Translations under genes and position numbers: made by a program
Source: JAXHMM01 sp964528445
GTDB taxonomy: Bacteria; Bacteroidota; Rhodothermia; Balneolales; Balneolaceae
Reading direction: 5' to 3'
DNA length: 9,406 bases
Assembly (NCBI GenBank): GCA_964528445.1
Contig: CAZGSL010000056.1
Location: 1-9,406, forward strand
Shown here: positions 1-4,984 of the stretch, piece after piece
How positions within the stretch are numbered: the first letter of the stretch is position 1
Layout: each line of letters opens with the position of its first letter
The notes under the pieces: generated by a model
The model's database searches: none
Seen by the model: only the letters and a program-made list of their open reading frames with translations
What the model was told of the DNA's origin: nothing

Positions 1-365
1 AGCGCGGCAAGATCCAGGACGAAAGCCTGCACTACGAATCCCTCAAGCACAGCGGCGAAAAGCCCATCATCGGTGTCAACACCTTCCTGAAGGAAGACGA
101 CGGAGGGGGAGGAGAAGAGGAAGATAAGGAGATCGACCTGATTCGGTCGACCACCGAAGAGAAGGAGCAGCAGATCACCAGCCTGGAGATGTTCCACAAC
201 CGCAACGAACCGGAGTCGGCCGAGGCGATCGAGCAGCTGAAGGAGACCGCCCGCACCAACGGCAACGTCTTCGAGGAGCTGATGGAGACCGTCAAATCGG
301 CATCTCTGGGACAGATCTCCGAGGCCCTCTACGAGGTGGGCGGGCAGTACCGGCGGAATATGTAA
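1..365 (+). CDS. icmF: Fused isobutyryl-CoA mutase (IcmF), C-terminal end, partial
   Basis: The open frame enters from the left edge (first full codon at base 3) and gives 120 residues to the TAA at 363-365. It matches the C-terminus of adenosylcobalamin-dependent acyl-CoA mutases: a G-V-N-T-F-L strand, a charged Glu/Asp/Gly-rich linker, a helix resembling IRSTTEEKEQQI, and an end motif SLGQISEALYEVGGQYRRNM. That end motif is characteristic of IcmF, a cytoplasmic fusion of a B12-binding domain, a MeaB-like G-protein chaperone and the mutase core. The family interconverts isobutyryl-CoA and n-butyryl-CoA, in branched-chain acyl-CoA metabolism. The B12 and GTPase domains lie outside the window, so IcmF rather than plain methylmalonyl-CoA mutase is chosen from the C-terminal signature alone. 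The last 81 bases recur, decayed, at 1151-1231 beyond a toxin-antitoxin operon. Confidence 0.85.
   Translation, partial: RGKIQDESLHYESLKHSGEKPIIGVNTFLKEDDGGGGEEEDKEIDLIRSTTEEKEQQITSLEMFHNRNEPESAEAIEQLKETARTNGNVFEELMETVKSASLGQISEALYEVGGQYRRNM
285..365 (+). repeat. Direct repeat copy 1: functional 3' end of icmF
   Basis: These 81 bases, the last 26 codons of icmF plus its stop, align without gaps to 1151-1231 at an offset of 866. I count 71 of 81 identical bases. The differences cluster near the two ends, and the middle contains a 26-base and a 19-base exact run separated by one mismatch. The two copies bracket the toxin-antitoxin operon. Confidence 0.9.
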
Positions 366-417
366 TATTTGGAGTAGTCGCTCTCTTTCGAGGTGGTTTT
401 GTATTTAATGGAGAGAT

Positions 418-448
418 TGACGTATATTATAATAAAAACCATACGTCA
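418..448 (+). promoter_or_regulatory. Probable promoter/operator of the toxin-antitoxin operon
   Basis: A perfect 8-bp inverted repeat, TGACGTAT (418-425) and ATACGTCA (441-448), is separated by 15 bases and ends 5 bases before the antitoxin ATG. An AT-rich core with TATAAT at 428-433 lies between the half-sites; the -35 partner is not clear. A TTGACG at 417-422 overlaps the left half-site but is too close to that TATAAT to pair with it. Antitoxins with ribbon-helix-helix folds typically repress their own operon by binding such palindromes, so autoregulation is the natural reading (inference). Confidence 0.55.
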
Positions 449-453
449 CCGAT

Positions 454-699
454 ATGAAAAGCAAGCTGACTCTCCGGTTGGATGAATCCTTAATCAAGCG
501 GGCGAAAAAACGTGCCAAGGAGAGGGGAACGTCTGTTTCCCAGATGGTAGCCGACTATTTTTCCCTATTTGAATCTGAACCTTCCTCCGACGAATCAAAA
601 CTCCCTCCGATAACTTCTTCGCTGGCAGGTATCCTGCAAGACACGGAATTGGGAGAGGAGGATTACAGAACCTTTCTTGAAGAGAAGTACCTCCGATGA
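454..699 (+). CDS. Antitoxin, ribbon-helix-helix type (DUF6364-like)
   Basis: An 81-residue protein. The N-terminus (KLTLRLDESLIKRAKKRAKE) has the short beta-strand followed by a basic helix typical of ribbon-helix-helix DNA-binding antitoxins. Next comes the second-helix segment GTSVSQMVADYFSLF (about residues 28-42). The C-terminal half is acidic and probably flexible (SSDESKLPPI..., ending EEDYRTFLEEKYLR); in this class that tail usually wraps and inhibits the toxin. The start is the only ATG that keeps the beta-strand, and there is no clear Shine-Dalgarno sequence. The stop overlaps the toxin start by 4 bases (ATGA), so the two proteins are probably translationally coupled. It likely neutralises the PIN nuclease and represses the operon through the palindrome just upstream. 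Family assignment is by pattern recognition; the antitoxin role rests mainly on its neighbour. Confidence 0.8.
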   Translation: MKSKLTLRLDESLIKRAKKRAKERGTSVSQMVADYFSLFESEPSSDESKLPPITSSLAGILQDTELGEEDYRTFLEEKYLR

Positions 700-1112
700 A
701 GATTCTCTTCGATACGAATGTGTTTCTGGATGTTTTTTTGAAGCGAAAGGGTTTTTTTGAATTCTCCTCGAAAGTGATGGCCCAAGCCGAAAAGGGAGTC
801 ATTGACGGGTGGATATGCGGTACGTCGGTTACGACCATTCACTATTTGCTGGCCAAAGGATTGACACAAGAACGTGCCCGTAGTTATCTGCAATCGTTAT
901 TTAAGGTGTATCGCGTTGCCGGTGTCAACCGGGCCGTTCTGACGGACGCTCTTGAGAGCGATTTCACGGATTATGAGGATGCCGTCTTATATCAATCGGC
1001 CAGGCACTCGAAACTGGATGGTATCGTTACCCGCGATCCAAACGGTTTTCGAAAGGCCGATTTCCCGGTATATAGCCCTGAAGAACTTCTGACAGCAATT
1101 GAAGCCCTGTAA
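696..1112 (+). CDS. PIN-domain toxin (VapC-like ribonuclease)
   Basis: A 138-residue single-domain PIN protein. PIN toxins are Mg2+-dependent endoribonucleases that cut tRNA, rRNA or mRNA when their antitoxin is lost. The first acidic residue is D6 in ILFDTNVFLDVF, with D12 after it. The later acidic cluster is the DFTDYEDAVLYQSA segment (D92, E94, D95), followed by KLDGIVTRDPNGF (D108, D114), the usual PIN ending. The glutamate often found in the second PIN motif is not obvious: the corresponding stretch reads SVTTIHYLLAK with H49 in that place, as in several PIN_3-type toxins. It overlaps the antitoxin by 4 bases. Base composition is AT-richer than the flanking genes, consistent with an accessory cassette. 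A toxin is much more likely than a housekeeping PIN protein because of the coupled antitoxin. Confidence 0.85.
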   Translation: MKILFDTNVFLDVFLKRKGFFEFSSKVMAQAEKGVIDGWICGTSVTTIHYLLAKGLTQERARSYLQSLFKVYRVAGVNRAVLTDALESDFTDYEDAVLYQSARHSKLDGIVTRDPNGFRKADFPVYSPEELLTAIEAL

Positions 1113-1150
1113 ATCGGGAAGTGACTGCTGTTAAACATTCTCCGATTGTG

Positions 1151-1231
1151 GAGACCGTCAAGGTGGCGTCACTGGGACAGATCTCCGAGGCCCTCTAAGA
1201 GGTGGGCGGGCAGTACCAGTGGAACATGTGA
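1151..1231 (+). pseudogene. icmF: Decayed duplicate of the icmF 3' end
   Basis: These bases reproduce the last 26 codons and stop of icmF (285-365) without gaps, but no mutase sequence precedes them. Translated in the matching frame they read ETVKVASLGQISEAL, stop, EVGGQYQWNM, stop. One tyrosine codon (TAC) has become TAA, two arginine CGG codons have become CAG and TGG, and one serine codon has become valine. Four other changes are silent third-position substitutions, and the final stop is TGA instead of TAA. Silent changes plus a nonsense codon suggest a copy that diverged as coding sequence, or came from a divergent icmF allele, before decaying. It sits between the PIN toxin and the convergent Phd-type antitoxin. 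Confidence 0.85.
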
Positions 1232-1269
1232 ATCAGTTAATAAGTAAGCTTGGGTCCCAAACAGATAGC

Positions 1270-1506
1270 TTATTCTAACTTTCCTAGGAAAGCCGTCTCT
1301 ATTTCCTTTGGGAGCTCATCAAAATCATCGGCAATCTCCACTTTTCCCTTCCATGTACCTGGTTTTCGGTTGACATTTGGCTGATAGGGTGTGAGAATCA
1401 CCTGAGGCTCACCGTTGTTGACAATAACGATTTCTTCCCCTTCCAATGCCTTTTGAATAAGCTGGGACAGGTAGGTCCTGGCAGTATGAAGGTTGTATTT
1501 TTTCAC
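1270..1506 (-). CDS. Phd/YefM-family antitoxin without adjacent toxin
   Basis: With a GTG start at 1506-1504 the product is 78 residues: KKYNLHTARTYLSQLIQKAL, then EGEEIVIVNNGEPQVILTPY, then a tail containing RKPGTWKGKVEIADDFDELP. This is the full Phd/YefM pattern: an N-terminal dimerising DNA-binding domain and a C-terminal toxin-binding peptide with the GxxKGKxxIADDFD-type motif that usually pairs with a PIN (VapC) toxin. The frame stays open 22 codons further upstream, but those residues do not fit the family and would overlap the promoter, so GTG is preferred. In typical loci the toxin follows immediately. Here the stop is followed by ~40 bases and then the icmF remnant on the other strand, so the toxin is missing. 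It may be a leftover of a second module or an antidote to a toxin elsewhere. Confidence 0.8.
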   Translation of the reverse strand: MKKYNLHTARTYLSQLIQKALEGEEIVIVNNGEPQVILTPYQPNVNRKPGTWKGKVEIADDFDELPKEIETAFLGKLE

Positions 1507-1532
1507 GGGGTGAAACAGTATCGTTAGACTAC

Positions 1533-1566
1533 AGCTAAGTTTAGCTAAGTCAGGTATCGCAGTCAA
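1533..1566 (-). promoter_or_regulatory. Promoter and overlapping palindrome of the Phd-type antitoxin
   Basis: Read on the - strand, TTGACT (1566-1561) is followed after exactly 17 bases by TAAACT (1543-1538), a reasonable sigma-70-like pair placing transcription start near 1531, about 25 bases before the GTG. The -10 box lies inside the palindrome AGCTAAGTTTAGCT (1533-1546; 6-bp arms). An operator overlapping the -10 fits Phd-type autorepression, which is inferred rather than shown. Bacteroidota-type promoters often differ from this consensus. Confidence 0.45.
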
Positions 1567-1608
1567 TTCCAAAATTGTTTGATGATTGACGTCTCCTGCT
1601 GAAGAGCT

Positions 1609-2672
1609 CTAATAGGTGAATTCCACAACCACCGGCAGATGGTCGGAGGGATAGCGCCGGTCGCGGAATGTGCTCAGAATGGCGTGGGAACGCACGGTGA
1701 CCGCCTCGTTTACAAAGATGTAGTCGATGCGCCGGGGATTCTCCATATCGCCCACCTCGAAGCCTTCGTAGGTGAACCGCGGTCCAACATGCGGCAGATC
1801 GCTGGCTGAAAAGGCGTCCCTCAGCTCTCCGTCCGTCATGATCGCATAGGGTTTGCTGTCCGGCGCCGCGTTGAAATCGCCGGTTACCACGACGGGAACG
1901 GGGTCTTCGGAAGACCCGCCTGCGAGCTTCCGCACCGTCTCCACGATCAGACGCGCACTCTCGGCACGGGCAGTATCCCCCCGGTGATCGAAGTGCGTGT
2001 TGAACACCATGATTTCACGTCCGCTCTCCCGCTCGCGGAAGGTGCCGAAAGTGAGAATGCGGGGGAGGGCGGCGTCCCATCCGCGGCTGCCCGCAACGTT
2101 CGGCGTGGGGGAGAGCCAGAGGGTGCTGTCGCTGCCGGATACCAGCTCGAACCGCTCGCTGTTGTAGAAGATGGGGGCGTACTCCCCGGCCTGCGCCCCG
2201 TCGTCGCGCCCCACGCCGATCCAGTCCATATCCTCCAGCTCACCGTCCAGCCAGGTCAACTGGTGGTGCAGGGCCTCCTGGGCGCCCAGGAAATCGGGTT
2301 CGTGGAGGCGGACCAGGCCGGCNNNNNNNNNNNNNNNNNNNNNNNNNNNNNNNNNNNNNNNNNNNNNNNNNNNNNNNNNNNNNNNNNNNNNNNNNNNNNN
2401 NNNNNNNNNNNNNNNNNNNNNNGCAGGGCCTCCTGGGCGCCCAGGAAATCGGGTTCGTGGAGGCGGACCAGGCCGGCCAGGCGGTCCCGGCGCAGCTCCC
2501 ACCGGTTGGGCCCATCGCCGGGGTTGTCGTAGCGGATGTTGTAGGTCATCGCCTTCAACGAGACGGTATCCGTATTGCTCGGGGAGCAGCTCGACAGTAC
2601 GGTAAGCGAGAGTAGAAGGAAGACCAGGGGCGTTGCTGCGGAGAAAAGAGAACGGTGGCAGGACATGGTCAT
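1609..2672 (-). CDS. Endonuclease/exonuclease/phosphatase-family lipoprotein, interrupted by an assembly gap
   Basis: The N-terminal part (2672 down to 2423) and C-terminal part (2322 down to 1609) fall in different frames across a 100-N gap. Both gap edges carry the same 55 bases. Removing one copy and the Ns (155 bases) leaves 909 bases, an intact 302-aa frame. A signal peptide ends in a lipobox LSSC (C29), so this is probably a secreted, membrane-anchored lipoprotein. All EEP-superfamily motifs are present: TYNIR (N45), GAQEAL (E81), NTHFDHRG (H175), GDFNAAPDS (D214, N216), RRIDYIF (D265) and SDHLP (D292, H293). The family comprises Mg2+-dependent phosphodiesterases/phosphatases acting on nucleic acids, phosphoinositides or sphingomyelin; the substrate cannot be told here. 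The ATG at 2672 overlaps the stop of the upstream membrane-protein gene (ATGA), which supports this start. Confidence 0.88.
2268..2477. other. Scaffold gap with identical 55-base edges (assembly artefact)
   Basis: Bases 2323-2422 are exactly 100 Ns. The 55 bases before them (2268-2322) and after them (2423-2477) are identical. Collapsing the two edges joins an EEP-family reading frame perfectly, so no biological sequence is needed in the gap. Fifty-five is a commonly used k-mer size in de Bruijn assemblers, so two contigs sharing a terminal k-mer were probably scaffolded without being merged. Confidence 0.92.
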
Positions 2673-3055
2673 GCCATGATATCGATCTCCTCGCGGTGGG
2701 ATGGGGCGGACCGTGTGCGGTGCGGCAGCGGCTCGGAGGAGCTACTGAGATCCTGCACAAAGCTGAAAAGGAAGATGGTAAAAGTGAACCAGACCAGGAT
2801 ATTGACCCCCAGCGGGAATAACTGAACCCCGAAGACGATAAGCATGCCTCCCATGCATCCCGCGGTAAGAGTCAGCTCCTGCATGAATTCGTCCGACCGA
2901 AAGTCGAGCTGCAGAAACAGGAGGGCGCAGGTGACATACAAGAGAAGCAGGGTCACGCGCCCGGCCTGCTCCAGGGTGTTAAGATCTCCGCCGAATGTGT
3001 CGATAAAAAAATAGACGGCGAGGAAGCCCAGAGAAAGTGAAAGCAATTTTTTCAT
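2669..3055 (-). CDS. Small hypothetical membrane protein
   Basis: A 128-residue protein of unrecognised family. It begins MKKLLSLSLGFLAVYFFID and shows about four hydrophobic stretches: residues ~4-18, ~31-48, ~60-79 and ~81-101. A hydrophilic Ser/Arg-rich tail follows and is probably cytosolic. The frame stays open upstream to 3181, but those 42 residues are polar, look unlike protein, and cross the inverted-repeat element at 3078-3185. ATG 3055, giving a normal Lys-Lys-hydrophobic N-terminus, is therefore preferred; its ribosome-binding site is weak. The stop overlaps the start of the EEP lipoprotein gene by 4 bases, so the two are probably co-translated and may act together at the membrane. 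No function is assigned. Confidence 0.65.
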   Translation of the reverse strand: MKKLLSLSLGFLAVYFFIDTFGGDLNTLEQAGRVTLLLLYVTCALLFLQLDFRSDEFMQELTLTAGCMGGMLIVFGVQLFPLGVNILVWFTFTIFLFSFVQDLSSSSEPLPHRTRSAPSHREEIDIMA

Positions 3056-3077
3056 AGACCCAACAAATCCACTGTAC

Positions 3078-3185
3078 TTTGATGTCGACAGGCCTGGCGG
3101 TACTGCGCAGATCCCAAACCTGCTTGCGGTTACCGAACCGGCCGGCGACGGCCGGGTGTTGAACGTCAATTGCTTCGACATCAAA
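3078..3185. repeat. 108-bp element with 11-bp terminal inverted repeats and an internal hairpin
   Basis: TTTGATGTCGA (3078-3088) and its exact complement TCGACATCAAA (3175-3185) flank 86 bases. Inside, CCGGCCG (3138-3144) and CGGCCGG (3149-3155) form a 7-bp stem around the loop GCGA, a GNRA tetraloop when read on the + strand. No direct target duplication is visible at the edges. It could be a small miniature-transposon or REP-like element, a structured leader RNA of the downstream - strand operon, or coincidence. It lies between the MFS stop and the small membrane protein gene. Confidence 0.35.
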
Positions 3186-3243
3186 TAAAGGAGATTTCCC
3201 CTGATCTTCTATTAAGATTTGTTTATCTAAAATTTTTTAATGT

Positions 3244-3266
3244 GGGCTTTATGGCGATTTAAGCCC
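3244..3266 (-). terminator. Possible terminator hairpin after the MFS gene
   Basis: GGGCTT (3244-3249) and AAGCCC (3261-3266) form a 6-bp stem with an 11-base loop, 42 bases past the MFS stop. On the - strand the stem is followed by a weak A/T stretch (TTAAAAAATTTT) rather than a clean U-tract. On the + strand six Ts follow 11 bases later. A wider inverted repeat, CCCTGATC (3199-3206) and GATCAGGG (3267-3274), encloses it. The terminator role is uncertain. Confidence 0.3.
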
Positions 3267-3307
3267 GATCAGGGTGGTTTTTTGGGTGGGGTTGCCCCGG
3301 GGCAGGT

Positions 3308-4777
3308 TTAGGGAGTCGCCCTCTTGCTCCGGCGGTCGCGGTACCAGATAGCGCCGAAAATAAGCATCAGGACAACGGAAACCGGGGCGACCCAGCGGAA
3401 GGACATGCGTCCCCCGTAGTTGTCAGCCGTGTCAAGGATTTGTTGCGCCCGGTCTGCGGTTTCGTTTCCGACACCGGTGTTGACAATGGCCCTGAGGGCA
3501 TTGGCGGTCTCCAAGGGAGGCAACTCCTGCGCGTTCTCGTCAATGCCCTGCAGGGCTTCTTTGGCCAGGCTGACGGCATTGGTAATATCGTATTCGGTAA
3601 TGCCTTCCCGATCGCTCAGCGAGGGAAAGGTTTCCACGGTCTCCTGGAGCACCGCCTGGGTCTGCTGGAACGGCATCCGGTCCGGCGCGTAGCGGTCGGC
3701 GATGTCCCCCATCAGGGGAGAGGTGATCAGTCCGACGACCGCCATGCCGACGCCCCCCATCAGCCCGAGTCCAAGCGCCCCGGTCTTGGGCACACGCTCG
3801 TTGACAAATCCCAGCATGGTGGGCCAGAAGTAGGTGACGCCCACGGCGAAAACCGTCGCCGAGATGAAGGCCATGAGGGTGGTTTCGGCATAACTCAGCC
3901 AGTAGAGTCCGATCCCCGATACGAGTGCAGAGAAGAAGAGGATGCCGATCGGGGAGAGGCGGCTGACCGTATTCTTGGCGTAGTAGCGCAGCACGGCCAT
4001 CAGTCCGCTTATCCAGCAGAGTACGAGAATGCCGGGAATACCGCCCGACTCCAGCACGGCCGGAACCCAGCGGTTCGGCCCCAGCTCAATAGAAGCGGTC
4101 AGGGCCATGCAGAAAAGCATGAGCAGGAAAATGGGGCTGGTGAAGGTGGCTTTGAACATCTCGCCCATGGAGACCCCGGACTGAACCCCTTCGGTGGCGG
4201 GAAAGAGCCGGAACAGCAGCATATAACCGTATATAGCGGTGGGAATCAGGATCAGCGCCAGCTTCAGCTCCCAGAACCCGATGCCGGCCTGTGAGAGGAG
4301 GTAGGCTCCGAGTCCGCCGATCACCGCGCCGCCCGGGAACCAGACGTGAAACTGGTTCAGCTTGACCGTTTTCTCCTCCGGGTAGAGAGTGGCCACCAGC
4401 GGATTGCAGGCGGCCTCCACCAGCCCGTTACCCATGGCGATGATGAGGGCCCCGGCAAAAAGCATGGTAAATCCGGTGGCGAAGATCATCATAAGCACCC
4501 CCGCCACGTGTCCCACGAAAGCAAGACGTACCAGGAAGCGCATGCCCAGGTTATCGCATAGCGGGGCGAAAATGATGTTGGAGACCGCGAAACCCCAGAG
4601 GGCCGCTCCCCCGATGTATCCCACCTGCAGGTTGGTCAGCACGAACTCCTCCTTGAGAGCACCCATGACGTCGCCCACCGTAGCGAAGGCAACCGAGGTG
4701 GCAATCAGGGCGATACAGCTTCCAATGAAAAGACTTTTTCGGTCTACCTCTTCGCTGCTGACATGTTGTTTCTCCAC
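3308..4777 (-). CDS. MFS sugar-type transporter with enlarged periplasmic loop
   Basis: The start is GTG 4777, giving 489 residues. It has a strong upstream AAGGAAGGAG and a promoter-like pair around 4815-4843; in-frame ATGs at 4825 and 4876 lie in or upstream of that promoter. The protein has 12 predicted membrane helices with typical MFS features: a polar TM2-TM3 loop after APLCDNLGMR, a glycine-rich TM5 (WFPGGAVIGGLGAYL) and a long central loop after TM6. It probably imports a sugar or keto-sugar across the inner membrane, as judged from the divergent glycoside-oxidation genes. Unusually, about 100 hydrophilic residues (~359-458) are inserted between TM11 and TM12. Standard 12-TM topology puts them in the periplasm, where they appear mostly helical and rich in Glu, Asp, Ala and Gln. 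The family resembles Bacteroidota/Planctomycetota sugar MFS permeases; the substrate is not known. Confidence 0.85.
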   Translation of the reverse strand: MEKQHVSSEEVDRKSLFIGSCIALIATSVAFATVGDVMGALKEEFVLTNLQVGYIGGAALWGFAVSNIIFAPLCDNLGMRFLVRLAFVGHVAGVLMMIFATGFTMLFAGALIIAMGNGLVEAACNPLVATLYPEEKTVKLNQFHVWFPGGAVIGGLGAYLLSQAGIGFWELKLALILIPTAIYGYMLLFRLFPATEGVQSGVSMGEMFKATFTSPIFLLMLFCMALTASIELGPNRWVPAVLESGGIPGILVLCWISGLMAVLRYYAKNTVSRLSPIGILFFSALVSGIGLYWLSYAETTLMAFISATVFAVGVTYFWPTMLGFVNERVPKTGALGLGLMGGVGMAVVGLITSPLMGDIADRYAPDRMPFQQTQAVLQETVETFPSLSDREGITEYDITNAVSLAKEALQGIDENAQELPPLETANALRAIVNTGVGNETADRAQQILDTADNYGGRMSFRWVAPVSVVLMLIFGAIWYRDRRSKRATP

Positions 4778-4814
4778 CGGACTCCTTCCTTGGTTTGCGG
4801 TTCGAATCGATAAA

Positions 4815-4843
4815 AATGAACGCATATTCCTGCTGTTTGTCAA
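4815..4843 (-). promoter_or_regulatory. Putative MFS promoter in the divergent control region
   Basis: On the - strand a perfect TTGACA (4843-4838) is followed after 17 bases by TTCATT (4820-4815), a weak -10 match. Transcription would begin near 4808, some 30 bases before the GTG start, with its Shine-Dalgarno sequence in the leader. The rest of the divergent region (4778-4984) holds an AT-rich patch at 4919-4935 that may serve the + strand operon. I found no clear operator palindrome for a sugar-responsive regulator. Confidence 0.35.
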
Positions 4844-4984
4844 CTGCCACTCGTGTTTGCACGATACTGAGGGCATGGGAAGCGTAAAAAGCTGAAAAGC
4901 CCAGTGGAATTCTGCGCGATAAATTTATTTATTGGTAGGGATGACAGACAGGGACGACAACAGAAAACAGACCAGGGACGGCGG

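Noticed and set aside
1112..1147. AATCGG/CCGATT inverted repeat after the PIN toxin as a terminator
   Set aside because: It is only a 6-bp stem with a 24-base loop and is not followed by a T-run.
1250..1272. TTGGGTCCCAA and TAAGCT/AGCTTA pairs after the Phd-type antitoxin as a terminator
   Set aside because: The stems are only 5-6 bp, one has a single-base loop, and no U-tract follows on either strand.
2268..2477. The 55-base direct repeat as a biological tandem or mobile-element duplication
   Set aside because: It is exact, abuts a 100-N scaffold gap on both sides, and its removal restores the gene. An assembly overlap explains all of this.
1609..2760. A long - strand open frame running through the N gap with a different N-terminus
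   Set aside because: It is open only because the unmerged gap shifts the frame by 155 bases. Its N-terminal part reads the other frame of the real EEP gene and of the upstream membrane-protein gene; merging the 55-base edges removes it.
3056..3184. Extending the small membrane protein upstream by ~42 residues
   Set aside because: The extra residues are polar, unlike a membrane-protein N-terminus, and are encoded by the inverted-repeat element. ATG 3055 gives a typical Lys-Lys hydrophobic start.
3440..4294. A 284-codon + strand open frame opposite the MFS gene
   Set aside because: It is an antisense shadow: the composition is His/Gln/Gly/Arg-rich with no domain, whereas the - strand encodes clear membrane helices.
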